NCBI RefSeq assembly: GCF_028621715.1
Contig: NZ_CP117466.1
Location: forward strand, 3,111,812 to 3,175,811
Reading direction: 5' to 3'
Origin: Paracoccus marcusii
GTDB taxonomy: Bacteria > Pseudomonadota > Alphaproteobacteria > Rhodobacterales > Rhodobacteraceae
DNA: 64,000 nucleotides
Below the pieces are notes generated by a model that was not told the DNA's origin, did not search any database, and worked only from the letters and a program-made list of their open reading frames with translations. Positions 1 to 8,347 of this stretch are shown here, in pieces; positions within the stretch are counted from its first letter, which is position 1; every line of letters starts with the position of its first letter. Position numbers and translations under genes: made by a program.

Positions 1-1674
1 GCCCGCGTTCAGGGCCAACAGATTGGTCTGGAACGCGATGTCATCGATGACACCGATGATGCGGGTGATCTGGTCGGACGACGCCTCGATCCCGCGCATG
101 GCGGTCACGGCGTCGCGCACGACCTCGGCGCTGGTTTCGGCGATGTCGCGGTTCTGACGGCTGGCCTGCTCGGCATTGCGCGCGCGTTCGGCGGTCGAGG
201 TGACGCTGGCGTTCATCTGGTTCAGGGCCGCGGCGGACTGCTCCAGCGTGGCGGCCTGCGTCTCGGCTCGGGAGGCCAGGTCCTGCGCGGCCGAGGTGAT
301 CTCGCTTGCGCCACCCCGGACCTGATCGGCGACGTCGGTGATGCGGTTGATGGTGCCGGTCAGGTTCGACACGACGCTGTTGAACGCCTCTCTCAGCCCG
401 TCATAGCCGGCCGGGAACGGGTCCGACGGCGGGTTCGGGATCTGCTGTGTCAGGTCCCCCTGCGCCAGCCTGTCCAGCCCGGCACCGATGTCGCGCACGA
501 CCCGGGCCTGCTGGCGGGCCTCGATGTCGCGGGCGGCGGCAGCCTCGTTCTCAAGGCGGCGGGCCTCGTCGGCCATGGTGCGCGCCTCGACCGCGTTCTG
601 GCGAAAGATTGCCAGGGCCTGGGCCAGCTGTGCCAGCTCGTTGCGACCCTCGGTTCCGCGAATCTCGACGTCCAGATCGCCCCGCGCCAACCGGTTGGTC
701 TGGTCGACCGTCACCGCCAGGCGGCGCCCTAGATCACGCGAGATCCATGCGGCAATGACTGCGCCGATCACGATCGTGGCCGCGACCCCTGCCAGCAGTG
801 ACATCACCGTGGCATCCATCACCGCCGCTGCCTCCTCCTCCAGCCGGGCAAGGCTGGACATGGCGTCGTCGCGGATCCGTTCGACGGCGGCCAGGACCTC
901 GATCTCGGTCAGCGACAGCGTCGCCAGATGGTCGCGCACGACCAGCTCCAGCGTCCGGCTCTGCTGCGCCATCGACCAGTATTCGTCGATACCGGACAGC
1001 GTGGTTGCCAGCAGGGTACGCGCGTCATCGCCCATCACACGGGGCTGCAGATCGGACAAGGCCTGCCGTGACCTTTGGAAGGGCGCGGCCGCGTCGTCGA
1101 AATCCTTCACGGCGCTGCCTTCCAGAAAGCGGTCGATGCGCACACGCGCGACCAGGAATTCGTTGGCGGCCTGCAGGGCGGCATAAGCCGCATCGCGATC
1201 ACCACGCTGCTGGTACAGGGTCTGCAGCTGTTCCATGTTGCGACGGTGGGTGATGCCCAGCTCGCGCATCTGTGCCGTCAGCGCAGACAGCGGCTGGAAG
1301 CTGTCGAACAGCTGGTCGGCCTCGGTCACATGCCGCTCCTTCAGCGCGACCAAGGCCCCGGCATGCGGGCTGCCCAGGGCCTGCGCCTTTTCCGCCAGCA
1401 CCATGACCGAGGTCATGCCGTCCTGCACCCGCTGACGATCCGCATCCGAGGCCGAAACCATGAAATCGTCCAGCGCCAGCCCGGCCTGGGCCACGCCGAA
1501 ATTGATGTCCGCCGCCGCCAGCGCAAGCACCTCGGCATCATGGGCCTGGGCGTCGATGGCCTGCAACCGGTCCATCCGGTTCCAGGTAAAGCCGGCAAGC
1601 ACCGCCAGCATCAGCAGGATCAGGCCAAAGCCTGCCGCGATGCGCGTCGCGATGCGGGTATTCTTCATCATCAT
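1..1674 (-). CDS. Methyl-accepting chemotaxis protein, C-terminus cut by window edge
   Basis: Transmembrane chemoreceptor feeding the neighbouring CheA/CheW complex. The 558 visible residues begin MMMKNTRIATRI and have a first membrane segment at about residues 11-30. A long helical region follows, then a second membrane segment near 270-295, HAMP-like linker segments and the start of the coiled-coil signalling domain. The frame is still open at base 1 (ending LLALNAG), so the highly conserved hairpin tip and the tail are outside the window. A purine-rich site, GGAGAAAGAC, sits directly before the first of three consecutive ATG codons. It lies about 90 bases downstream of cheD in the same direction, so cheB-cheD-mcp is probably one operon. 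Ligand unknown: the sensory part is helical, with no PAS, Cache or other domain I recognise. Confidence 0.93.
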   Translation of the reverse strand, partial: MMMKNTRIATRIAAGFGLILLMLAVLAGFTWNRMDRLQAIDAQAHDAEVLALAAADINFGVAQAGLALDDFMVSASDADRQRVQDGMTSVMVLAEKAQALGSPHAGALVALKERHVTEADQLFDSFQPLSALTAQMRELGITHRRNMEQLQTLYQQRGDRDAAYAALQAANEFLVARVRIDRFLEGSAVKDFDDAAAPFQRSRQALSDLQPRVMGDDARTLLATTLSGIDEYWSMAQQSRTLELVVRDHLATLSLTEIEVLAAVERIRDDAMSSLARLEEEAAAVMDATVMSLLAGVAATIVIGAVIAAWISRDLGRRLAVTVDQTNRLARGDLDVEIRGTEGRNELAQLAQALAIFRQNAVEARTMADEARRLENEAAAARDIEARQQARVVRDIGAGLDRLAQGDLTQQIPNPPSDPFPAGYDGLREAFNSVVSNLTGTINRITDVADQVRGGASEITSAAQDLASRAETQAATLEQSAAALNQMNASVTSTAERARNAEQASRQNRDIAETSAEVVRDAVTAMRGIEASSDQITRIIGVIDDIAFQTNLLALNAG

Positions 1675-1764
1675 GTCTTTCTCCGGAACGGGGATGGCGA
1701 GGCGCCACGAGGGCGCATTGCGGGTCGATGTGTCAGTTGGGCCGCGGCTGTCGGCGGATGTTGG

Positions 1765-2286
1765 TCAGAAAAGTTCGACGTCGCCGCCACGCTGCGGCAT
1801 CGGCTGTTCGCGCACGGGTGCGCGGGCCTCGCCCAGCAGGTGCAGCTGCACCCGACCGATGACGGGCCAGAACCGGATGCGCCGCGCCTGCGTGCCGCAG
1901 AGGTCGCTGGCGATCAGCGGAATGCCCTCGTCCTGCAGGAAGCGGCGGGCGGCATCGGCATTGCGCTGGCCGATGTCGGGCAGGCCGGCCATCATCCGTG
2001 CGCCGCCGAACAGCTTGGCGCGCAGGCGGCTGCGCACGGCGCCGCGGCGCATCAGCCCGTTCACCAGAACTTCCATTGCGGCGGCGGCATAGCGGATGTC
2101 GGGGCCGCCCGGCCCCGCATCGGGCAGCAGAAAGTGATTCAGCCCGCCGATTTCCCGGTCCGCATCCATGATGCAGGCCGACACGCAGGACCCCAGGACG
2201 GTGGTCAGGATCGCGTCAGGATCGTCGCTGATGGCATGTTCGCCCTGAACGACATGGATGACGCGCGTCGCGGCATCGCGGATCAT
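1765..2286 (-). CDS. cheD: Chemoreceptor glutamine deamidase CheD
   Basis: Deamidates glutamines in the methylation helices of chemoreceptors so they become methylatable or active. The 173-residue protein carries the CheD signature TTVLGSCVSACI, with likely catalytic Cys34 and His51 (in GGLNHFLLP), and the GGARM segment further on. The ATG at 2286 is chosen because it overlaps the TGA of cheB (ATGA), giving translational coupling. A longer in-frame extension into cheB exists but has no family support. The pairing with CheB and an MCP makes the role clear. CheD often works with CheC, which is not visible here. Confidence 0.93.
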   Translation of the reverse strand: MIRDAATRVIHVVQGEHAISDDPDAILTTVLGSCVSACIMDADREIGGLNHFLLPDAGPGGPDIRYAAAAMEVLVNGLMRRGAVRSRLRAKLFGGARMMAGLPDIGQRNADAARRFLQDEGIPLIASDLCGTQARRIRFWPVIGRVQLHLLGEARAPVREQPMPQRGGDVELF

Positions 2287-3254
2287 GACAGCCTCCTCAG
2301 GCGGGCGGGTTCCCGCGTCAAAAGCGTCTGGCCGATGCGCGTGAGGGGCAGCACGTCGACCGCACCGCCCAGCTCCACCGCGACACGCGGCATGCCCCAG
2401 ACGACGGATGTGGCACGGTCCTGAGCTATCGTGTGCGCCCCTGCCCGACGCAGCGCGCACAGCCCCTGCGCGCCGTCGGCCCCCATCCCTGTCAGCAGCG
2501 CGGCACGGATGTCCAGACGATCGGCAATCGCCGCACCGTCGGAGAACAGCACGTCCACGGACGGACGGTGCCCGGATACGGGTGGGGTCGCGGACAGACG
2601 CGCGCGGGGTCCGCCCCGCAGGGTCACGCCCAGATGCCTGTCAGGCGCGGCGGCCAGATAGACGACGCCCCGCCGCAGGGGCATGTTGTCCTGCGCCGCG
2701 ACAACCTGCGGCGCAAGCAGTTGATCAAGCCGGCGGATCAGCCCTTCGGCAAAGCCCGGGCGAATATGCTGCACGATCATCGTCGGTGGACAGTCGGCGC
2801 GAAATCCGGCCAGCACGGCCTCCAACGCGGTGATTCCGCCGGTCGAGGCGCCCAGCAGGATCAGCCCGGCCGCCGCGTCCGTGGGTGGTACGGGGTCTGC
2901 GGCACGGATCGGTGCGGCGCGGGCGGGCTGAAGCCCACCGAACAGGCGCGACAGCATCTGTTCGGGGCTGGACATCACCGGATATCCGCCCGCCGGCACG
3001 CGCATCTGACCATAGATGACCACGCCCGCGTCGATCATCGTCAGGATGTCCGCCAATGCGTCGAATTCGATCGATTCGGCGAATTCGGCGGCCACGGCCA
3101 CGCGGCGCGGCAGGTGCAGTTCGATCAGCACATAGGCCTCGCCGGGCGTGGTGGCGCCCAGCACGGTCACACCGCCCTGTTCCTCGCATCGGCGCAGCAG
3201 GGCGGTCAGGCGGGCGGGGTTCGGTTCAACGATCAGCAGGACCGGATTCGACAC
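2283..3254 (-). CDS. cheB: CheB-type protein-glutamate methylesterase with degenerate receiver domain
   Basis: Removes methyl groups from chemoreceptor glutamates during adaptation. The 323-residue protein has a C-terminal methylesterase domain (about 128-315) with the expected Ser137 (GASTGG), His163 (IVQHIRPGF) and Asp260 (GMGADGAQG). The N-terminal 120 residues occupy the place of the usual phospho-receiver but lack the paired acidic residues (IVEPNPARL instead of VVDDS) and any clear aspartate plus MPxMDG block. Regulation by CheA phosphorylation is therefore doubtful. It is the first gene of the leftward arm and is divergent from the STAS-cheY-cheA arm. Its TGA overlaps the cheD start. 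Confidence 0.92.
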   Translation of the reverse strand: MSNPVLLIVEPNPARLTALLRRCEEQGGVTVLGATTPGEAYVLIELHLPRRVAVAAEFAESIEFDALADILTMIDAGVVIYGQMRVPAGGYPVMSSPEQMLSRLFGGLQPARAAPIRAADPVPPTDAAAGLILLGASTGGITALEAVLAGFRADCPPTMIVQHIRPGFAEGLIRRLDQLLAPQVVAAQDNMPLRRGVVYLAAAPDRHLGVTLRGGPRARLSATPPVSGHRPSVDVLFSDGAAIADRLDIRAALLTGMGADGAQGLCALRRAGAHTIAQDRATSVVWGMPRVAVELGGAVDVLPLTRIGQTLLTREPARLRRLS

Positions 3255-3416
3255 AGGGACACTCCTGGATGGGTCAGGGGACCATCGCCGGGAAAGATTA
3301 AAATATCGTTTCCTGTGAGAGACTTGCCGGACGGGAAATTAATCAGTGGCGGCAATGGTTCCTTAACTCATGGCTGTTAGCGATGGGGACGCCGACGACA
3401 ATACGAGGTAGTTGAG
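3255..3416. promoter_or_regulatory. Divergent promoter region of the two chemotaxis arms
   Basis: This 162-base spacer separates cheB (leftward) from the STAS-domain gene (rightward), so both operons must start here. It contains AT-richer patches around 3296-3311 (GATTAAAATATCG) and 3337-3345 that could hold promoter elements. I cannot assign a convincing -35/-10 pair or sigma-54 site. The call rests on gene orientation. Confidence 0.5.
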
Positions 3417-3692
3417 ATGCATGCCCTGCCCCTGCCCGAGACGTTCGACCGCAAGGCCGTCTCTGCCTTTGCCCGCACCCTGCTGGACCATCGGGGCGCG
3501 GATGCGGTCCTGGATGCGTCCGGGGTCGCGCGCATGGGCACCCTTGCGGTCGAGCTGCTGATCGCAGCGCGCAAGCAGTGGCAGGCCGACGGCAAGACGC
3601 TGTCGATCCGTGACGCCTCGGACCCGTTTCTGACCACGATCCAGGCTGTCGGCGCCTCGGTCCAGCTTCTTCAAACCGGGGGACCCGCATGA
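3417..3692 (+). CDS. STAS-domain protein at head of chemotaxis operon
   Basis: Small 91-residue protein covering one STAS (sulfate transporter/anti-sigma antagonist) fold. The block LDASGVARMGTLAVELLIAARKQW matches the usual beta-strand, loop and helix around the phosphorylatable position of anti-anti-sigma factors, but the position normally held by Ser/Thr is not obviously conserved. Such genes occur at the front of cheY-cheA-cheW operons in alphaproteobacteria. Whether it links chemotaxis to another regulator or tunes the array is unknown. Its last codons overlap the cheY ATG (ATGA at 3689), indicating coupling. Confidence 0.8.
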   Translation: MHALPLPETFDRKAVSAFARTLLDHRGADAVLDASGVARMGTLAVELLIAARKQWQADGKTLSIRDASDPFLTTIQAVGASVQLLQTGGPA

Positions 3693-4057
3693 CGACCCGT
3701 ATCCTGGCGGTCGACGATTCGCCGACAATCCGCGCGCTTGTGTCCAAGGCCCTGCGCAATGCGGGCTTTGACGTGTTCCTGGCCGTGGACGGCGTGGACG
3801 GCGTCGGCGCGCTGAGCGAGGCCGATCCGCATCTGATCATCACCGACATCAACATGCCGCGCATGGACGGCTTCGGCCTGATCGAGAACGTCCGCGCGAC
3901 CGGCGCCTATGCCGACGTGCCCATCCTGGTCCTGACCACCGAAAGCGGCGCCGACCTGAAGGCACGCGCCCGCAGCGCGGGGGCCACCGGCTGGATCGTG
4001 AAACCCTTCGAGGATGAGCGTCTGATCGCCGTCATCGACAAGGTCCTGGGGCGCTGA
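3689..4057 (+). CDS. cheY: Chemotaxis response regulator CheY (first copy)
   Basis: Single-domain phospho-receiver that carries the signal from CheA to the flagellar motor or acts as a phosphate sink. All expected residues are present in 122 amino acids: Asp9-Asp10 (AVDDSPT), phospho-acceptor Asp53 (IITDINMPRMDG), the switch Thr in VLTTES, and Lys in VKPF. It lies two bases before cheA and overlaps the STAS gene, so it is co-expressed with its kinase. A second CheY-like gene lies at the far end of the operon. Confidence 0.95.
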   Translation: MTTRILAVDDSPTIRALVSKALRNAGFDVFLAVDGVDGVGALSEADPHLIITDINMPRMDGFGLIENVRATGAYADVPILVLTTESGADLKARARSAGATGWIVKPFEDERLIAVIDKVLGR

Positions 4058-4059
4058 CG

Positions 4060-6141
4060 ATGGCTGACATGGACGAATTCCGCGACATGTTCTTCGTCGA
4101 ATGCGACGAGCTGCTGGAGGTGCTGGCCACCGGCCTGCGCCAGATCGAGCAGCCCGGCTTCGACGTGGAAACGGTGCATGCCGTGTTCCGCGCGGTGCAT
4201 TCGGTCAAGGGGGGCGCTGCCGCCTTCGGCCTGACCACGCTGGTCACCTTTGCCCACCGCTTCGAGACTGTCCTGGACCTGGTCCGGTCGGACCGGCTGG
4301 ACGTGACGCCCCAGATCATGGCGCTGCTGCACCGCTGTTCGGACTGCCTGACGGATCTGGTCGCCAGCGCCCGGTCGGGCCGCGATACCGATCAGGCCCA
4401 GGTCGACGGGCTGATGACCGAATTGGCTGCCCTGATCGACACGGAAACCCCCGAGGAGACCGCGTTCGAGTTCACACCGATCTCGCTGGACTTCGATGTG
4501 CCCCTGTCCTTCGATCCGATCCCGCCACCGGCGTCGGGCCTGCTGGTCCAGATGACGCCCACCTTTCAGCTGTACCGTTCGGGCAACGATCCGATGGCCC
4601 TGCTGAACGCCCTGCGCAAGCTGGGCGATGCGGACGTCCACCTGGACTGCGACGCGGTCGCTCTGCTGGAGGACTGGTCGCCCGAACAGCCCGCGCTGTC
4701 GTGGCAGGTCCGCCTGACCGGCGCGGCAAGCCAGCCCGATGTCATGTCCGTGTTCGAGTTCGTCGAGGATTGCTGCGCGCTGACGGTCCGCCCGCTGACC
4801 GAGGACGACCTGCCCGCGCCTACCCCCGAACCCGCAGCCGCGCCTGCAGACACCGCCCCCGTCGCCCAGATCGTCCGCGATGCCCCCACCACCGCTCCGC
4901 CGCGCGCGGTCCAGCAACAGGACAGCGCCCAGGCCGCACCGACCATCCGCGTGGCGCTGGACCGTGTCGATCGTCTGATGAACATGATCGGCGAACTGGT
5001 CATCAAGGAGGCGATGCTTTCCCAGGTGATCCAGACGGCGGGCCTGCACGAGCAGCCCGACGTCGTCGCCGGCCTGGATGCGATCCGGCAATTGGCAAGC
5101 GACATCCAGGAAAGCGTGATGGCGATCCGGGCGCAACCGCTGAAGCTGGTGTTCCAGCGCATGCACCGCATCCTGCGCGAGGCGGCCGACGCCACCGGCA
5201 AGCCCGTCCGCATGATCACCATCGGTGAGCAGACCGAGGTCGACAAGACCATGATCGAACGCCTGGTCGAACCGCTGACGCACATGATCCGCAACTCGGT
5301 CGATCACGGGCTGGAGGACAGCGTGACGCGCCAGCGTCGCGGCAAGCCCCAGGAAGGCACGATCACCCTGTCGGCCGCCCATCGGTCCGGTCGCGTCCAA
5401 ATCGAGGTGTCGGACGATGGCGGCGGCATCAACCGCGCCAAGGTGCGTCAGATCGCCGAGGATCGCGGCCTGATCGCGCCCGGCGCCAACCTGTCGCCCG
5501 CCGAGATCGATCAGCTGCTGTTCCTGCCAGGCTTCTCCTCCAAGGACGAGGTGTCGGCCCTGTCCGGTCGCGGCGTCGGCCTGGACGTGGTGCGCCGCGA
5601 GATCATGAACCTGGGCGGCCGCGTGATGATCCAGTCGACCGAGGGTCAGGGCACGACCTTCTCGATCGCGCTGCCGCTGACGCTGGCGGTCGTCGAGGGG
5701 ATGCTGATCCAGCTGGGCGACCAGACGATGGTCCTGCCGATCACCGCGGTCCAGGAAACGCTGCGCCCCGAGAACACGATGCTGCACGGCGTGGGCCACG
5801 GATCGCAGCTGCTGTCCAATCGCGGAGAGCTGATCCCGATCATCGACCTGTGCACCAGCTTCGGCGTCACCCGGCCCGCGGAGGGTCCCGACACCGGCGT
5901 GCTGATCGTGGTCGAGACCGACAGCCGCAGGCGCGCGGCCTTCCGGGTCGACGCGATCTTCGATCAGCGACAGGTTGTGATCAAAAGCCTGGAACAGAAC
6001 TACGGCCGCGTGCCGGGCGTGTCGGCCGCCACGATCCTGGGCGACGGAAAGATCGCCCTGATCATCGATCCCGAAGAAATCCTTCTTTCCATGTCCAACG
6101 ACCAGGGCCGCCGCATGGCCGCCATGGCATCGAACGGGTGA
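4060..6141 (+). CDS. cheA: Chemotaxis histidine kinase CheA
   Basis: Cytoplasmic kinase of the chemoreceptor array, which phosphorylates the CheY proteins. The 693 residues run HPt domain (phospho-His47 in RAVHSVKGGAAAFG), then a central Pro/Ala-rich linker (about 245-285). The dimerisation helices and the HATPase domain follow, with the N box HMIRNSVDHGLED and G boxes DDGGGI and GRGVGLDVV. A CheW-like regulatory domain closes the protein (about 545-680). The length is typical of CheA. The start is two bases after the cheY stop, and the stop is three bases before cheW. Confidence 0.97.
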   Translation: MADMDEFRDMFFVECDELLEVLATGLRQIEQPGFDVETVHAVFRAVHSVKGGAAAFGLTTLVTFAHRFETVLDLVRSDRLDVTPQIMALLHRCSDCLTDLVASARSGRDTDQAQVDGLMTELAALIDTETPEETAFEFTPISLDFDVPLSFDPIPPPASGLLVQMTPTFQLYRSGNDPMALLNALRKLGDADVHLDCDAVALLEDWSPEQPALSWQVRLTGAASQPDVMSVFEFVEDCCALTVRPLTEDDLPAPTPEPAAAPADTAPVAQIVRDAPTTAPPRAVQQQDSAQAAPTIRVALDRVDRLMNMIGELVIKEAMLSQVIQTAGLHEQPDVVAGLDAIRQLASDIQESVMAIRAQPLKLVFQRMHRILREAADATGKPVRMITIGEQTEVDKTMIERLVEPLTHMIRNSVDHGLEDSVTRQRRGKPQEGTITLSAAHRSGRVQIEVSDDGGGINRAKVRQIAEDRGLIAPGANLSPAEIDQLLFLPGFSSKDEVSALSGRGVGLDVVRREIMNLGGRVMIQSTEGQGTTFSIALPLTLAVVEGMLIQLGDQTMVLPITAVQETLRPENTMLHGVGHGSQLLSNRGELIPIIDLCTSFGVTRPAEGPDTGVLIVVETDSRRRAAFRVDAIFDQRQVVIKSLEQNYGRVPGVSAATILGDGKIALIIDPEEILLSMSNDQGRRMAAMASNG

Positions 6142-6144
6142 CGC

Positions 6145-6615
6145 ATGCTGCAATCCATCTCGCATAATTCCGTCGGCAAAAGCGACGTCGTGGCCTTCAA
6201 GCTGGCCGATCAGGACTTCTGCATCGACATCGGGCTGGTCCGCGAAATTCGTGGCTGGACCCCAACGACCATGCTGCCCCACGCGCCCGACTACGTCAAA
6301 GGCGTGATCAACCTGCGCGGATCGGTCGTGACGGTCGTCGACCTGTCGGCGCGGCTCGGCTTTGGCGCTGCGACGCCGTCCCACCGCCATGTCGTCATCA
6401 TCGCGATGCATGCCGGGCGGATCGTGGGGCTGCTGGCGGACCTGGTGTCCGACATCCTGCCCATCAACGACGATCACATCCAGGCGGTGCCCGACATCGC
6501 GTCGAACCCCGCGCGCGAGTTCATCGTCGGCATGATCACGCTGGAGGACGGACGCATCCTGCGCAAGATCGACCTGGCGCAGCTGCTGCCCGCGGCCCAC
6601 GGGGTCGACGCGTGA
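6145..6615 (+). CDS. cheW: Chemotaxis scaffold protein CheW
   Basis: Adaptor coupling chemoreceptors to CheA. The 156-residue single CheW domain shows the family blocks FKLADQDFCIDIGLVREI and HAPDYVKGVINLRGSVVTVVDL, plus a later VGLLADLVSDIL strand. It is immediately downstream of cheA and its TGA overlaps the GTG start of cheR, consistent with one transcriptional unit. Nothing is missing relative to the family. Confidence 0.96.
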   Translation: MLQSISHNSVGKSDVVAFKLADQDFCIDIGLVREIRGWTPTTMLPHAPDYVKGVINLRGSVVTVVDLSARLGFGAATPSHRHVVIIAMHAGRIVGLLADLVSDILPINDDHIQAVPDIASNPAREFIVGMITLEDGRILRKIDLAQLLPAAHGVDA

Positions 6616-7484
6616 GAACAGCACCCCTTTCGACCCCCACCCCCGCGGGGCCGGTCCTGACCGATGGACAATTCCGCAAGATCGCCGCGATCGTGCATCA
6701 GGACAGCGGCATCATCCTGTCGGAATCCAAGCGCAGCCTGCTGATGGCCCGCCTGAACCGCCGCCTGCGGGTCCTGACGCTGCCCGATTACGGCGCCTAT
6801 TGCGACCGTCTGGAAGGGCCTGACGGACCGCAGGAACGCCGCCACCTGCTGTCGGCCATCACGACGAACGTCACGGCCTTCTTCCGCGAGGGCCACCATT
6901 TCCAGGCCTTGGCGCAGGAGGTCCTGCCCCCGCTGATCGCCCAGGCCCGCGCCGGACGGCGGCTGCGGCTGTGGTCCGCGGCCTCCTCCTCGGGCGAGGA
7001 ACCCTATTCGATGGCCGTGACGCTGCTGGACGCGTTTCCCGATGCGGCGCAGCATGACGTTCTGATCCTGGCCACCGACATCGACCCCGAAATGGTGGAC
7101 CGCGCCCAGCAGGGCCGCTTTGCATCCGATGCGCTGGCCCCGGTCCCCCCCGCCCAGGTCAAGCGGTATTTCCAGCCCCATGCCGCGGGCTTCGAGGCCA
7201 AGCCAGAGGTCCGGCGCATCATGCGGTTCGGCGAACTGAACCTGCATGACGACTGGCCATTTTCCGGCAGGTTCGACGTGACCTTCTGCCGCAACACCGC
7301 GATCTATTTCGACAGTGCCGCGCGCCAGCGCCTGTGGCTGCGCTTCGGTGGCGCCCTGAACGAGGGCGGCGCGCTGTTCATCGGTCATTCGGAACGGCTG
7401 GACGGCCCGGCCGCGGGCCTATTCGCCGCAACAGGCACAACCCAATACCGGCGCAATGCGACGCCGGCCTCTGCCAGGACGTGA
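6612..7484 (+). CDS. cheR: Chemoreceptor methyltransferase CheR
   Basis: SAM-dependent methyltransferase that methylates receptor glutamates, opposing CheB. The 290 residues contain the N-terminal helical domain (SLLMARLNRRLR), ITTNVTAFFREGHHF, the SAM-binding block LWSAASSSGEEPYSMA, and the family strand FDVTFCRNTAIYFD. The start is a GTG at 6612 overlapping the cheW TGA. No later start gives a complete N-terminal domain. The residues usually read as CRNV(L/M)IYFD are CRNTAIYFD here, a mild variation. Confidence 0.95.
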   Translation: MRTAPLSTPTPAGPVLTDGQFRKIAAIVHQDSGIILSESKRSLLMARLNRRLRVLTLPDYGAYCDRLEGPDGPQERRHLLSAITTNVTAFFREGHHFQALAQEVLPPLIAQARAGRRLRLWSAASSSGEEPYSMAVTLLDAFPDAAQHDVLILATDIDPEMVDRAQQGRFASDALAPVPPAQVKRYFQPHAAGFEAKPEVRRIMRFGELNLHDDWPFSGRFDVTFCRNTAIYFDSAARQRLWLRFGGALNEGGALFIGHSERLDGPAAGLFAATGTTQYRRNATPASART

Positions 7485-7494
7485 AAGGGACAAC

Positions 7495-7884
7495 ATGGCA
7501 CTGAAATCGAACCTTCATGTAATGGTGGTGGACGACATGACCATCAGCCGCTCGCTGATCGAACAGGCGCTGGACTGGGCCGGCCTGGTCAACGTCCAAT
7601 ACGAGGCGAACGGAGAGACGGCGTTCCGCAGACTGGCCGCGGCTCCGGTTCATCTGGTCATCTCGGATTACAACATGCCCGGAATGGACGGCCTTGGCCT
7701 GCTGGAGGCGCTGCGTCAGAATCCCAGCACCCAGCGCATCGGCTTCATCCTGATCACCGGCACCGCCACGCGCGAGATGATCGAGCGGGGCCAGCGCGCC
7801 GGCATGAACAACTTCATCGCCAAGCCTTTCACCAAGGAGGCGTTGCTGCGCTGCATCGAATCGGTGACGGGCAAGCTGCAATGA
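7495..7884 (+). CDS. CheY-like response regulator (second copy)
   Basis: Single-domain receiver of 129 residues with Asp13-Asp14 (VVDDMTISRS), phospho-acceptor Asp58 (ISDYNMPGMDG), Thr in ITGTAT and Lys in IAKPF. The start at 7495 follows a good ribosome site (AAAGGGA) ten bases after the cheR stop; an upstream in-frame start within cheR lacks one. Two CheY proteins in one che locus usually means one drives the motor and the other drains phosphate, but the sequence does not tell which. The stop overlaps the next gene (ATGA). Confidence 0.93.
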   Translation: MALKSNLHVMVVDDMTISRSLIEQALDWAGLVNVQYEANGETAFRRLAAAPVHLVISDYNMPGMDGLGLLEALRQNPSTQRIGFILITGTATREMIERGQRAGMNNFIAKPFTKEALLRCIESVTGKLQ

Positions 7885-8219
7885 CGGCGACGCCCGATCC
7901 TTGTCTGAACGCGGCCCTGCATCGCGCCGCCGCCGAGGCGCATCGCATCGCCCAAGGCCTGGGGCGGATCGATGCCGCCCTGGGCGCGATGCTGCAGGTG
8001 ACCGATGCGGCGGCCCAGTCGCTGCAGGCCGCCGACCTGTTGCGTCAGGAGGTCGAGGGGCTGTCGCGGTTTCTGGGCGTGCTGGCGCAGCAGACCCCGC
8101 CGGGGCAGCCCTGCAACCCAGGCCAAGCCGCGGCTGGCCTGGATCTGCGGGCGCAGGCCGTTCGCCTTGGCGGGATGGCGCCGGCGGCCGACAGTACCCC
8201 GACAATCGACCTGTGGTAG
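7881..8219 (+). CDS. Small helical protein of the che operon, possible minimal CheZ-like phosphatase
   Basis: 112 residues with no family I can name confidently. Residues 10-75 are predicted helical and Ala/Leu-rich; the tail is Pro/Gly-rich. The segment QAADLLRQEVEGLSRFLGVL contains Asp52-x-x-x-Gln56. The spacing equals that of the catalytic Asp/Gln pair of CheZ (DLTGQ), the CheY-P phosphatase. Its ATG overlaps the stop of the second CheY (ATGA), so the two are made together. The gene is real by coupling, codon pattern and position. The CheZ-like role is my inference from a five-residue match and context. Confidence 0.72.
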   Translation: MTATPDPCLNAALHRAAAEAHRIAQGLGRIDAALGAMLQVTDAAAQSLQAADLLRQEVEGLSRFLGVLAQQTPPGQPCNPGQAAAGLDLRAQAVRLGGMAPAADSTPTIDLW

Positions 8220-8347
8220 CGGACGCGACAATACCTGCATGTTCATAGGATATACTTGACATAAATAATAAACAATAATAACCCACGCCTTGCCAGCATC
8301 TGCCAGCCTCGTGATCCCACGGCCCATGGCCGCACTCCGAGGCGCAG
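8220..8347 (+). promoter_or_regulatory. AT-rich upstream region of the siderophore operon
   Basis: Spacer between the che operon and asbA. Bases 8241-8282 are about four-fifths A/T in an otherwise very GC-rich neighbourhood. A TTGACA hexamer at 8256-8261 is a plausible -35 element. The sequence 17 bases on (TAACCC at 8279) is a poor -10, so the pair is tentative. Iron-responsive control by Fur, Irr or RirA would be expected for a siderophore operon, but I do not see a clean palindrome for any of them. Confidence 0.4.

Noticed and set aside
3907-6624. 905-codon open frame antisense to cheA and cheW
   Set aside because: Its composition (Asp, His, Gln, Arg rich, no domains) is that of the reverse of a high-GC coding sequence; cheA on the other strand has every family motif.
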